A DNA stretch of 64,000 nt from Eunapius fragilis (taxonomy: Eukaryota; Porifera; Demospongiae; Spongillida; Spongillidae): positions 1,792,435 through 1,856,434 of the forward strand of contig OY811990.1 of the NCBI GenBank assembly GCA_963681505.1, in the 5' to 3' direction. Below the pieces are notes generated by a model, which was not told the origin of the DNA, did not search any database, and worked only from the letters and a program-made list of their open reading frames with translations. Numbering within the stretch: position 1 is the first letter of the stretch; every line of letters begins with the position of its first letter. The position numbers were made by a program, and so were the translations under genes. Below, piece after piece: positions 34,799 through 46,759 of the stretch.

Positions 34799-37154
34799 TG
34801 TTCTGTCCGGATGAAGTACAATTATCCGGTTGAACAACCGGTCGTCCGGTTAATCAACCGGATACCCGGTTGATTAACCGGACGACCGGTTGATCAACCG
34901 GGTTAATAAAAATTTTAAAAAGTATTGCGCATGCTCAATAAAGTGTGAACACGCCGATCATGGATAAGAGAGCCAGCTGCAAGATCTTTGAAGAGTAATA
35001 TGTAGATTCCTTGTTTCCTATTGGAGGGAAGCGTTCCAGGAGTGCTGTGATGCGGCAGGACTTGGCCAAACGAATCGTTGATCACTTGAAAGGAAAACAA
35101 ATCCAGATGCTTCATTTGGACATTTCGTCAAAAAGGGTGGCTTTGTTCTGCTGGATATGCCATCGGCAGGCATTCGTGATGTACTAGTTGTCTCTTTGAA
35201 GGAAGAAAAGCAGGTAAGATTTACGGCGTCGCATGAAGTCAAATATTTACACCTCGCTGTACCAGAATTCACTATCAGTGATGAAAGCTTCTCGCAGAGT
35301 TGCAACAGTGGAAGAGTTTTATAGCATATTGGAGCAGGTTCACTCTAAAGACTGTCTACATGCGGGCTCAAAAAAAGACATTTGCCAAGGTTTAAATGTT
35401 CCTTATATGCATGCAGGTGATTCTAATTGTCTAGGTTCAATCTTTGTACTCGCATGTTCCTAGAAGTGTGGTAGAGCATTTCATTAAGCTCTGTGAAGCT
35501 TGCAGTCTTCGTGTGCCTCAAAAACCCAACTGAGGCCTATAGTGGCAAATGGATTCTTGTCACGTGTACAGGGTAGTATATTTTTCTGCCCAAACATTTT
35601 TATTATCCACTTTTAAAATACATGTAGATTGATCTAATTGACATGAGGCAAATGCCTCAGTGGATCTTGCATATTGTTGACCATTGGTCAAAGTTCAATT
35701 TAGCACCACAGAAGACTGCCAAAGAAGTGACAAATGCTCTTGAGAAGTGGATTTTACCTATATGTTTATTCTCCCTACTATCCTGCATAGTGACAATGGG
35801 AGAGAATTTGTGAATCATTTGATTGAGGACGTTCTTGCCACTTGGCCAGGAGCTGTACAGCAAGTGAGTGGTAGGCCGCGACATCCTCAATCGCAAGGCC
35901 TGGTAGAACAATTTCACTATACACTGGAACGAATGATGAGTTCCAGAATTGCAGAGTCAGCATCTAATTCTCCTCCCTAGACTCACTGGCTATCACACAT
36001 TGTCTGTAAGTTCTGTCTTGCAAATGCATATAAAGAAACAAAACCCATTTATTGACGGATTTCAGTTTATTATTCAGTCTTTTAAATTTCAAATGGAGCA
36101 TAAATGAACACCCTTTATTCAGATATTGAACATTAACAACAGTCATTGGATAACAATATCTACTATTGGTGTACCACCATCTACTGTCAAAGTGCATGAT
36201 AGCAACCATGGACAACTGCCTCATCATGAGCAAAGGTTAGAGGCAGATATTTTGCAGTCTTATCAAGTTGAACCTGATATTGTAATCCATTACATTGATG
36301 AACAAAAACAAGCTAATACATGTGATTGCGGCTTGTTCTCAATAGTGTTTGCAACTGCATTAACCTTTGGTCAAGATCCTGCCATGATAAATTTTGATAA
36401 GGAAAAAATGAGGCATCACGTTATCAACTGCTTTGAAATTGGACACATGTCAATGTTCCCAACCCATGGTCACCGAAACCCACAGCAACACACCACAGAA
36501 ACGTTCTATTTATTGTATTTGCCGTCTCATCGCTGAAGGCCCCATGATACAATGTTTCTCCTATAAAGAATGGTTTCATAAGTCCTGTCTGTCTGTTCCC
36601 TCGAAATTCATTCATAACAAAAAAAAACTTGTCTGGAACTGTCAGTCGTGCGCTGGTAATTCGATATACCACTGATGATAACATTCTTAGTGTTGTATTT
36701 GTTTCAGGTCTTCAGTGATGCATTCACACTCATGAATTATATAACTCATGGGCAGGGAGGTGAGGGGGTGTAGTTTTTGTTTCCATATGGTTGCCTCAAT
36801 AAGTAATTTATACACAAACATTCACCCATTGAACAACCGGGTATAAGTCCTGTTGAACAGCCGGGTTCAACAAGCCGGTAAACGTAAGTTCCGGGTAAAC
36901 TATACTGTCCCGTTAGACAACCGAATAACTCATTGAACAGTCGGGTTAGACAACTGGATAACCCATTGAACAACCGGGTAAGTCCCGTTGAGCAACCGGG
37001 TAGATCCCGTTGAACAACCGGGTAAACTATATTGCCCCGTTAGACAACCGGATATTTGTAACGCAACCGGGTACCCTGTTGAATAACCGGGTACCCAGTT
37101 GATCAACCGGCGTCCCGTTGATCAACGGGACAAATTGATCATCGGTACGGAACA
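34799..37154 (+). mobile_element. Third Ginger-like element, CCGGTTGATCAACCGG subfamily
   Basis: A 2356-bp element starting TGTTCTGTCCGGATGA and ending in the inverted TCATCGGTACGGAACA. It is flanked by TATA at 34795-34798 and 37155-37158. Both ends have dense subterminal repeats built on CAACCGG and CCGGTTG (34831-34902 and 36831-37136), quite unlike the other two copies. Coding remnants show the same integrase-Ulp1-PHD order. It lies 187 bp from copy 2; that gap (34612-34798) holds nothing recognisable. Confidence 0.85.
34960..36676 (+). pseudogene. Ginger-like (KRBA2-related) transposase remnant
   Basis: Pieces in order: an N-terminal region with SLFPIGGKRSRSAVMRQDLA (about 35010) and FVKKGGFVLLDMPSAGIRDV (about 35125) in shifted frames; VATVEEFYSILEQVHSKDC (about 35300), typical of KRBA2-like integrases; integrase core pieces (HIVDHWSKF near 35675, LHSDNGREF near 35790 with the second Asp, GLVEQFH near 35900 with the Glu); a Ulp1 domain at 36126-36470 (SHWITIST, KVHDSN, TCDCGLFSIVFATA); and a PHD finger at 36505-36655. 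In the PHD finger the fourth zinc ligand is Tyr (MIQCFSYKEWFH). Much of the integrase zinc finger is deleted. Clearly inactive. Confidence 0.8.
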
Positions 37155-37444
37155 TATATATTTGCAGTATAAGTGGCAACATCACTACTCTTTGTCCACC
37201 TGCTCTTGCTTTGAGAGTACCCTATAGCTCGACGCATTAACATAAACAGTACAAGAGAAATATTCCACTCAATCATTTATACCTTAGGATGCATGGCTCT
37301 CAAACATATTACTCGAAAAAAAAAAGTAGTATATAATCGTTACAATAAGGATATAGCATGTACTTAAACCACACGCGTTGAACTTCAGCTTTCGTGGAAA
37401 AGTGCGGATCGTTGATACTTTAATTTCCTCGATGCAGTGTTTGC
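37155..37444. other. 3' flank of the Ig receptor gene
   Basis: About 290 bp between the third Ginger-like element and the receptor stop codon. It must contain the receptor 3' UTR and polyadenylation site, but I cannot point to either. Confidence 0.4.
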
Positions 37445-39800
37445 TTAGTTGGTGTATTCCGAAGTACTCCCTCTCGGCCAGCTAGGGGGATTGAGATAGT
37501 GGCCAGGATTGGTATATATGTACCTGCTCATTTCAGTTTCGTTTTGCATCACTGTGTATTCATCCTCATTTGGTACATAACTCTGAGTGGAGATCCGATT
37601 CTGTTGCCTCTCATCGCCTTGCTTACAGTGCATGGCATCAATTGATTCGTTAAGCTCAGGATGGTTCAGACTGTCTGAAAACTCAACTTCGATACTGTGT
37701 AGTATGTGATTTGAGTGGCATCCAACATTATCTTGAAGTGCACTAACATTTGTGGAGTTGAAAGATGAAAATTTGTTAGGCATTAAAAGAAAGCATTCCA
37801 TGCATTATTATTGACCTAACACCTTTTAGTACTCAGTTTAAACTGAGTGCCATATATAATACGAGCACAAAAAGCAGCCTAGTCCTTACATGTCCAAACG
37901 TCGTCTCCTCCAAGCAATGCAGATTATAACCATGATGAAGACCAAATGTAGGAACATTATACAGACTGCAGCAGACGAGAATAACGTGACCATTTCGTTT
38001 GATGTGCCATTATTAAATTGCTCGACGGAAGTTAGCGTTGCAGAAGTGCCAAAGTAAAACGACGTTGTTAAATCTGGATAGGAGTATGTGGAGAGAGTTC
38101 CACCATGCGTACTTTTGTCACAGGTGACATTAAAGTGGCCGGTCACAATGGATGAAGGATTCGCTAAGTAATATAAGTATAACACTGCATAATAATTTGT
38201 ATTTACTATTATTCAAACATGATGCAAATGTACGAATATGTGTATGTAAATATGTGACATTTCCGCTATAGTAAATGAATCCTTTATATTTACTGTTGCG
38301 TTGATGTCACATACACCATACTTACTATCACATTTCACCACATTTGATTAATAGCAAATGCATTTTGTAAGTTGCAGGATCAAAATAGGTCTTTTTGTAG
38401 CACTATGCTAGCTAGGCCCTTCAATGCATAGTATAACAACACTTACCAACATACACTGTTACATTAAATTTGAATGAAGCAAAAGCCAAGGTTGCGTTCC
38501 TTGTCACCAGGTCAGCTTCATACAAACCACTGTCATTCACTGTAGTTGTAGCTCGATAAAAAGTCTGCTGGAAGTCCACCAGTTCGTCACTGCTGACATT
38601 CAGAGCTATTGGTGTCCTGGTCCATTGAATACCAGCATACTCTCCTCCTGCCTCCACTTGGAGGACCAGAGGCTCAGGGGGATGGAGGATAATTGAACAG
38701 TTGGATACTGGATTTAAATTGATAGAACCTAAAGGCAAGTTATTCATTATAATGTGATGTGATATCAAATACAATACCTGTGTCCACTTTGTATGGTCTA
38801 GTGGTGATGACCTTTCCTCCCTGGGATGGAGTGTCATAGAACACACACTGGTACACTCCAGCATCAGACTGACTGAAGTTGAAGATACGGACAAAACTTA
38901 CAGTCCTGTTTGATCCCATGATAGAGGTATTGGTAGTTGTCACAACAACCCTAACCCCATCACCAGATAGCTGTGTCCCATCCTTCAACCATATCACACT
39001 GGGTGCAGCAAGAGAGGATGAAGAAGGCTGTTCAGCCGAACATCTCAAAAAGGTTCCAGTGGTTGAAATATTTGAACTTCCAAGAGGAACATATGTTCTG
39101 TCTGATGTGGTGTTGCCAAGTTCGCGAATTACATTTAACAATTTGGAACCATTGGACACTGTAGAGTTATAAGCTGATTACTTTGGGCATCAAAACCGGC
39201 CATGGCTATTCATACCTGTGAGTAGTAATGGCTGGCTGACATCAGAGCCATCGCTATCCAAAGCACAACAGTAATAACTTCCATTATCACTTGTAGAGAA
39301 ACCATAGATAGTGAGGACTGAAGAAGTGATGGTGTTGTTCTCTGTCCTACTCTTGACCATCAGATGAGGCAACTGTGCAGTCTCTGGAATGGTGAGATTA
39401 TTCCAGGTCCACTGTATGTGGGGAGCAGTGAACTGACCACTGGCTGAACAGAAGAGCTGGATGACTGATCCCGCTACTATCACGTTTGTACTACCACTGT
39501 AAGTTATGATATCTTGGGGTTTGACCCGAAGAATAGCACAATGCCCAACGTTTTCTGAAAATAATGACTTGTGTACGTAAATGTCACCATTGAATGAACT
39601 GGAAAAGTTTGTCAACATTTTGAATAAAAGAATGGGTACTAGTTCGCGTATCTTGAATTTGTCTTTTATATTGCCCATGCTCAAGGTTCGTAATCTACTT
39701 TTCCTCTTATCCCTTATCTCCGAATAAAATTAGTTCTCGCGACTTAATAGTATGGCTTACCTCTTGCTATTGTTAACAGCAAAAATATCGACAATATCAT
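37445..39800 (-). CDS. Ig-superfamily single-pass receptor with tyrosine docking tail
   Basis: Six exons with GT-AG borders join in frame: 39761-39800, 39216-39554, 38778-39158, 38447-38728, 37890-38163, 37445-37742. That is 1614 bp, 537 residues; introns are 206, 57, 49, 283 and 147 bp and mostly phase 1. Residues 1-13 are a signal peptide (MILSIFLLLTIA). Ig1 (about 14-126) has LFCSASG and DNGSYYCCAL. Ig2 (127-253) has LRCSAEQ and DAGVYQCVF. Ig3 (254-347) has NDSGLYEAD but lacks the second Cys. Many NxS/T sites precede a membrane segment at about 405-430, followed by WRRRR. The tail has YTVM (Y501, PI3K-type YxxM) and YTN, YLN, YTN (Y515, Y521, Y535, Grb2-type YxN). It is probably a cell-surface recognition or adhesion receptor coupled to tyrosine kinases; ligand unknown. 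Exon 5 could instead end at an in-frame TAA (37886) if unspliced, giving a tail-less form. Confidence 0.82.
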
Positions 39801-40002
39801 ATTTGGAACGACAATTATAGTAACGGGCTCGCTTTTAAAATTAAATACTTTCAAAGCCGGATGGATTGCGTCATTCGCATGCTTCAAATATGTCGCCGTG
39901 CGTATCTGATATATGTATGATTTGCCATATTGAAATCAGGGTCAGGGATCTCATCATTTCCTCTTTGTGTGAGATATTCCTAGTCTCATACCCAGATCCA
40001 AG

Positions 40003-40130
40003 TACGTCACATCTGCGTGTGGACTGCATACCGCTACGCTAGGAGTTCCAGCGTAGCGGTGATGTAATCCATCAGCTGCTGTGAAAGTGATCCGTCGGTA
40101 TGTTATAGCGACGGATCATTTTCGCGGAAT
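40003..40130. repeat. Two small hairpins upstream of the Ig receptor
   Basis: ACCGCTACGCT and AGCGTAGCGGT surround GGAGTTCC at about 40029-40060. GATCCGTCG and CGACGGATC surround a short loop at about 40089-40118. The flanking TAGTCTCATACCCAGA is related to the ends of the hairpin insertion at 46642. Between 39801 and 40186 I see no gene; the receptor promoter should lie here but no clear TATA box is visible. Confidence 0.55.
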
Positions 40131-40185
40131 ACTGTGCCTCTTTTCAGTTAAAGGGTGGTTCAGTACCTTATTTGAAGGAATCACA

Positions 40186-40320
40186 CAGTGTCGAATCATT
40201 TAGAAATCATTGCGTGATTGGTCAGAAAATCACACAATAATCACACGCTTCTATTGTTTTCGTGTGATTTTTGTACAATTACGCAATGATTTCTAAATGA
40301 TTCGACGCTTTTTTTCACTG
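40186..40320. mobile_element. Foldback MITE, GCGTCGAATCATT family, copy 2
   Basis: Arms CAGTGTCGAATCATTTAGAA and TTCTAAATGATTCGACGC surround a CACACAATAATCACACG centre. Same family as 1503-1648. Confidence 0.8.
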
Positions 40321-42153
40321 CATGTGTCAATCAAACCATAGATAGCGAGAAATCCTGTTTATGGACAACGTATTCGGTGATAATGAGTTTTGCCAGTCAA
40401 CATAAATTATACTACCTTCAACAAAGAGAAAGTATTGAATGATTTCTGGTGGGCTTCGTTGAGTGCATCCATCCAAACACTGCAATGGTGAATCATCACA
40501 TGCATCTTTGCTTCATTGTCCACATAAATGTAATCCCACCCCAACCCCTTCATGGTATCCATCAGTTTGCTGACATGTAAAGTCCAGATTTGCTATAGTT
40601 CATAACGACAGCTGCAACCTACTTATACTGCTTTGTGGTGTATACACCAACACATTCATACTAGAAGATATCTAATAGTGAAGTCAATACCTTATGCACT
40701 GTTCCTTGATGTCCCTGCCTGGAAGAGTCACTAAATAAAGTGATAAACATTTCTTATATACAATCATTGCAAATAAACTCCTTTCTTTATGTTCCCCCTC
40801 TAGCTCGGCATACCTACTGCTATTTGGTGCATGCACCAACAAGTTTCGTACTAAAGTTGTTTTAAAAATGTAACGCTATTCTGCTATTGTCTTTAATACC
40901 TTCTGCACTCTTCACTGACATCACTCTACACACCTGGTCTACTCTGCACTGAGTCCCCAATGAATACTGTGGCAGATATGTTATCATAGTCTGCTAGTTA
41001 TACATTTTAATATTAATGACTATACCTTCTATATTGTTCACTTACATCACTCAAATCTGTATACCTGCTGCTTTATGGCGTCTACACCAACACAATCATA
41101 CTTCTAGATATCTAATAGTGAAGTCAATACCTTCTGCACTGTTCATTGATGTCCCTGTCTGGCCTACTGATTGCAGAGTCACTAAATAAAGTGATACTAA
41201 AGTAGTATTACTAAACCAAACTAAGTTGTTTCTTGCTATTTCAAAGTTAGATCTGAACAGGAACAATTATTGCATATACGTTTACCTATCACAGTATTCA
41301 AGATGACTGGCCAACTCAACATTGAAGAACATATTACAACGTAAGCACTTCTCTTTCAACTGCATAGCAAGCAAGGAGGAAATAATTACTTATGTAGGTG
41401 CATAGTATCCATTTACTACAGCACAACCACAATTATAAATCCTTCAGCCTGTCACTCTCAACCTTGTCTCATTCTGTTTAGCCTTGATGAAGGTTTGAAA
41501 AAAGCATGAAATTTGGTTGGTGTCTTACTATTGAATATAATATTCAAAACAACAATCAAACTTGAAAATGCAAAATGACCAGTACAATATTAATTAACTT
41601 GGAGTGTTGATAACTCACCATTACAATATCTAATTTAATTTCATTAAATAATGGACTACCTTGTGATGGTTATTAATATTACTTAGCTTCAACCATAATA
41701 ACTTTAAAGCAAATTATGGTCTTAAGTTAATCATTCATTATTGAACTTAGTAATGTACTAATTTGTGTTATTATTATTACTAATTAGCTTCAACCATAAT
41801 AACTTTAAAGCAAATTATGGTCTTAAGTTAATAATTCATTATTGAACTTAGTAACTTGAAATCAATGCTGTTCCACTGCATATTCAGATCTTGCGTTACA
41901 CATTACTAGTTATTAAAATCTATATCTCTAACCGTAATCTTGAATAAAGTTGATAATAGAGGACTTTGAATATTTTGATTCTGATACAATTACTTAACCG
42001 CTTACAATAATTTCAATTGTTCATATTTGCCTAACTACTCCAATATATATTAAAGAAATCAAGCAGTTAATCAATTTCAATCCTGAGTTAGTGTTTTATG
42101 AAAGTCCAACATATGAGAACCATCTCACTATCCTTATTCATGCAGTCACTAAT
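40321..42153. other. No gene seen; two local duplications
   Basis: AT-rich DNA. A block with TATCTAATAGTGAAGTCAAT occurs near 40666 and again near 41108 (diverged, about 130 bp each). A 114-bp direct duplication containing TTCAACCATAATAACTTTAA lies at about 41686-41760 and 41790-41872. A frame beginning MTGQLNIEEHI at 41304 followed by GTAAGC could be an exon, but nothing supports it. Confidence 0.5.
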
Positions 42154-42496
42154 CAGGGTTCCTACACCAAAAAATATGCGTCAAAATAAGACTTTTTCAA
42201 GACTTTTTAAATACCCTAAAGTTGAATATTTAATTCGTCATTCACACTCAACAAATCCCAATTACAAATTAAAACGCACTGATTTGCTACCCAAAAATAC
42301 ATGAACGATGGAACAATTTATTTCAAAGTTGCTATTTTAATCACTGCTATTTCATCCAGCCTGCTTTCAGCAGCCTTGCAATAGATTTTGCAATTCTTTG
42401 AAAATTCACTCCAAATGAAAAACGCACTTCTGCACATGATGCGTTATTAGTCCATGTTATGATTGCGATTAATTAAAACAAAGCGTGGGAACCCTG
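42154..42496. mobile_element. Candidate hAT-type MITE
   Basis: Ends CAGGGTTCCTACAC and GCGTGGGAACCCTG are imperfect inverted repeats, 343 bp apart. The interior has GACTTTTTCAAGACTTTTT. CAGGGTTCC ends are common in hAT elements. The flanking 8-mers TCACTAAT and CTATAATA do not match, so no intact target duplication is seen. Confidence 0.5.
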
Positions 42497-44570
42497 CTAT
42501 AATATTCCACATACGAAAGCTTTCAATTACATGTACATATATACATATAACAGTATAAATTGTCTGTGTGTGTATTCCAATTAGAAAATGTTAGTGCTTG
42601 ATTTAGCACACATTCACGTAGGTGCAGATTTTATTTGATCATGCCGCAGTTTATGACACAAATGACTGCAAAATTCCATATTAGGGTCACTTTGCATCAA
42701 CATAGAGAAAAAGCAAGCTATACAATACATGCATTGCATTTTCACAACAAATCAAGATTGTTCTGCATGGATAATCTGTGACCACATAGTATCTCCACTG
42801 AGGAATGGTAGGTACATGAAGCTACAAAAGAAAAAAAAACATTTTATTGTGGCTCCAATTTCACAGCACAGACACAACACACACACTAATTCAGATCTTA
42901 TTACATACTCCTACATTTTGAAAAAAGATTTGCAGAGATTAATCAGGTGCCCCCCTTCCCCATATGTGACTGTGCATATGACATATGAGCACAAATGATC
43001 AGATGTTTAACACATATGTATGAACCCGTAGGTCTGCACAGAGCAGGCACACATGACCTACCAATATCAGTCATGTAATGACCACCCCACATCAGTGTGA
43101 TGGTGTGGAGGTTTTAATCATAACCATAAAAATGTTAATCTTTAATCTCCAAGGTCATATCCTACACATAGGACCTGGTCCAATAAATTCATTATAAATA
43201 GAAACGCAGGATTTTGGCATCCATTTCTAGAACGATTTGGAATTTGCTAGCTCCACAACCGTATGAATGATAGGTATTTGTCAGTCGCATGCTGCTGGAA
43301 TAGCCAAGTGAATGGACAAAATCTTGAAAATGTACAGTATGCTGTTGGTAAAAATGGCAAAACCGATTAGAGTTAAAACACTGACATTGAGTATATTATG
43401 TAGCACACACATCATGCTTCAAAAAATAAAAAAGTTATACTTGTCGTACTTTTTTGCATTTATAAGAACTGCATCTGTTTTTTTTGCGTCACGTGTAATT
43501 TAAAAAATAGATTGACAATTTGTAAATTTAGCATGATAGCCACATCAAACAACAGTATTTGCTTAGTGGCAAGACCTGTCTAACTACTCCCTTCTTTTAA
43601 CATGTCGTTCTGATCTTTCCAACATTACTTGTTGGTACTTGAAGTTGCTTTGCAATTTACCGAAAATACATATTTTAACAATGCAGTATTGACTGTATTT
43701 GACAATCTTTGAAGAATTGCTAGGAAGTTACCAATATTTTCTGAATTGCTAACCATTTGTACAATACAATGCATTTTTGGTTTGTTCTCTGTTCATGTGA
43801 GTTTGCAAAAAATTAATTTTAACTTGCATCCTACGCATAGGACTATCATCCAAAAACAAGCACACACATGTACCACATACAAGTATACACCTTAGGATTC
43901 ACAGATATGCACATGTACAATGTACTTGCTCTCTCCCTCACAAACAAGTCTATTCAACAAACTCCCCAACCCCTCCCCATCTCACTCCCACATACCCATT
44001 GTCTAACCTATTGTCAGGACTTGTCCACAACAGTATCTGGAGACTTGAAGAATGTTGTATATATTTTAACAAAAATGTCCTTCACTCATCAGCTGATTCA
44101 ACAGTTTCTAGGGGTTGCCTAGGAGATCAAGACATGCTGCTAAACCGAATGATAAAGTAACCCTCTCTCTTGGCATCCTAAATCTCCATTCTCATTGAAA
44201 ACCCTCTTGATATTCTCTTTCCCCTTGGCAAGGTTTAGATGTAACCTCACCTGCAAAATGAAAATCGAATTTTTTTATTGAATGCTTTAAAAAACAAAAT
44301 CGATTTTTCCTAGTAGGTTTTCCAGCTGAATACCGAGGCAATTCAGGTTTTCTGCTCACAAGAGTTATGGTTATCATTTACATATCATCAGCACATAGCC
44401 ACAGCTACCTACATGCACACAACCCAACTATTTATGTGTACACGTCACACCTGCAGATACCCTATCTATATCTATAACAAATTAAGGTGTTACAAATATA
44501 GTATCAGCGAAGGACATTGGGCTATTCCATTGTTTAATTGTACACCCCTACAAAGGACAATAAATGGTGT
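42497..44570. other. No gene recognised
   Basis: AT-rich sequence with scattered short frames of 60-90 codons that lack domains, codon bias or splice context. CATCCTACGCATAGGAC near 43827 resembles CATATCCTACACATAGGAC near 43155, possibly a small dispersed repeat. Confidence 0.5.
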
Positions 44571-44573
44571 TCT

Positions 44574-44574
<1 letters not shown>

Positions 44575-44655
<81 letters not shown>

Positions 44656-44728
44656 GTGTGTGTGTGTGTGTCTGTGTGTGTCTGTGTGTGTGTGTCTGTG
44701 TGTGTGTGTGTGTGTGCGTGTGTGTGCA
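44575..44728. repeat. TG microsatellite
   Basis: About 150 bp of (TG)n with a few CG and TC interruptions. Frames on both strands are Cys-Val or His-Thr runs only. From 44729 to 45225 I see no gene, only a direct repeat of GGCACGGCAGCCTTGTAGGT near 44957 and 44982. Confidence 0.95.
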
Positions 44729-45225
44729 TCTGTAAGGATGTATAGTATAGCCCAGTTGGTTAATAGTGATCGATCCCCACCCCTCCCTGCCTCCTACGGT
44801 CCTACCTTTCGCGGGTTCTCCTGTGTGCCTGCCATATAGATCCTTCGACTTGCAGATGTGTTGCAACGAGTCGAGAACTGCATGCACGCATATCAAGTAG
44901 CAGCGTTAAACGTACCTCAAGATATAAGTAGATAACTCGATCGATAATTCGACAGGGGCACGGCAGCCTTGTAGGTCGTGGGGCACGGCAGCCTTGTAGG
45001 TTGTACGGCAAGGGGATTGATCTCACTATTCTAATAGATGCACACTAATAAGATGAGGGAAAAATATATATATAATAATAAATACAGGGCCCGATGCGGA
45101 GAAATTTTTAAAATGAATATTGACGGCAACGGCGTTCCATATCCGCGCTCCATAGGGGGAAAGGTGCGTGATACTTCAAAATGCAAATAAGTGCACATAC
45201 AAATATCAGGAATGCTCAGGAGAAA

Positions 45226-45765
45226 CTAACATGAAGGATTAAATAACAACATTCTTCTAGGGTGCCGTCTAGCAAAAATGTCTATTATTTTATCTAAATC
45301 CAGTTCTATGTCCTTGTGCACATACACTAACACCAATGCATTGAATCGGACTTTGCCCATGGAACTTCTAAATGTATTTTTCACAAATTTTAAGCCGAAT
45401 TTGCCCTCTCAACACCGGCCAGCAGAAGTCACAGAAGTTAGCAGAAGAAGATGTATTGTTTTCACAATGTTAGGAAAAATCATATTACATACTTTGTTGT
45501 TAGCAATAGTTCCAGAAAGGGTATCAGGTATGTCAGATTTTGTATTTTTCCACATGGCTATCTATAGAGATAATTCCTGATGAAATGTATCTGGGGAAGG
45601 CATATCAGCTCTGTAGCAACGTAAAAGTTCATCAGAGTTGACAGTATCTCTCACTGCATATGATGGGATTAGACAAAGTCCTCGAACTGCTTGCTTTGTA
45701 AGATCTCCAAAGCGCATGTTGATTGGTGAAAGAGAGATTCTAGGTATGGAATATAAATTAATTAT
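45226..45765 (-). pseudogene. hAT-family transposase C-terminus, pseudogene
   Basis: Read on the minus strand, pieces match the C-terminal dimerisation region of hAT transposases (Charlie/ZMYM6-like). In order they are FGDLTKQAVRGLCLIP and DMPSPDTFHQELSL, a TAG near 45562, then the same frame continuing to LLTSVTSAGRC, then after a frameshift ERANSA and KNTFRSSMGKVRFNALVLVY with HKDIELDLDKIIDIFARRHP, ending at TAG 45226-45228. The expected family order (CERSFSALRR-like, then MG.ERLNGLAL-like, then HRDI.) is kept. At least one stop and two frameshifts; no catalytic region in view. Upstream frames at 45765-45996 do not look like hAT. Confidence 0.75.
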
Positions 45766-46640
45766 TATATGCATCGAAAAATACTTATGTCATCAGATGC
45801 AATGCCAGTACTGCTTGTCGCTTGGTCAACCTCTACCGGCACTGTGACATCGTCATTGCAAAGTCTTGGTTCCATCGAAAAAAGTGAGTCTGACGGACTG
45901 TCATGCAGAAGCGCCAGTACACCCGATGGAATGACAATCAGCAGCATCATTTGGCAACTCGACCGCTTCTTTTGCTATATAACCAAAGAGTCATAGTCAG
46001 CTAATATTATCTGTTTCTAAACCCTGGAGTGCTTAATGTATCAACAGTCGTACCTTTTTTTAGACAGTGAACAAACGTCAAAGAGTGTTAGCTGTCGTTT
46101 AGACATCACCGTCTGAGTCACGGGCACCAGAATATGAGAACACTATTTGCACGAGTCCAGATACTTGCTTTATTTTAAACCCATTGATTGCCAAAGGCAT
46201 ATTTATATGCCGTATACAAAGGTTTCATATGCATTGCTCATAATGAAGGTAAAAGTAGCATTATATCACCTATTAAAAACTCCAGCAAGGGTTAGGCAGC
46301 CAAGCGTGCAGCGCTCATGTGCAGATAGAAATTTAATAATTACAGTTGTCCCACTAGGGGGGCGTACACCGTTTCCGCCCCCCCCCCCCCCCCCCCCCAC
46401 CCTGTATCCGCCCCTGCCATATAATTATGGCGGTGTTCACCTCACATAAATTACATGCCATACGAATTACATGCCATACGTAAGCATCGTTAGCGAAAAA
46501 ATTGGTAAAATACAAATGAGCATAATTATGGCGGGGTTCACCTCCCATATTCCGCCTTATGTTGCTATCTCTCTACTGCACCATGGGTTTCTCAAGGCAT
46601 GAGTTATACATAAATATAATCTCGAGTTACGTAGGATTTG
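45766..46640. other. No gene recognised; C21 run and duplicated 24-mer
   Basis: Contains 21 consecutive C at 46378-46398. CATAATTATGGCGG(T/G)GTTCACCTC-type sequence is repeated near 46422 and 46520. I see no coding region. Confidence 0.5.
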
Positions 46641-46641
46641 A

Positions 46642-46759
46642 CTAGTCTCGTACCCAGACCCACATCGCAGCTGCCGGATGGAATACATCACCGCCTACGC
46701 GAGTAGGCGGTGATGTATTCCATCCGGCAGCTGCGATGTGGGTCTGGGTACGAGACTAG
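46642..46759. mobile_element. Perfect 57-bp-arm hairpin insertion with 7-bp TSD
   Basis: Arms 46642-46698 and 46703-46759 are exact reverse complements around GCGA. Ends are CTAGTCTCGTACCCAGACC and its complement. GATTTGA flanks both sides (46635-46641 and 46760-46766), a target duplication in a diverged copy of the GGATTTGACCCC repeat. Confidence 0.85.

Noticed and set aside
45765-45996. Secreted-protein-like frame on the minus strand (MMLLIVIPSGVLALL)
   Set aside because: Hydrophobic start only. It abuts the hAT relic and has no independent support.
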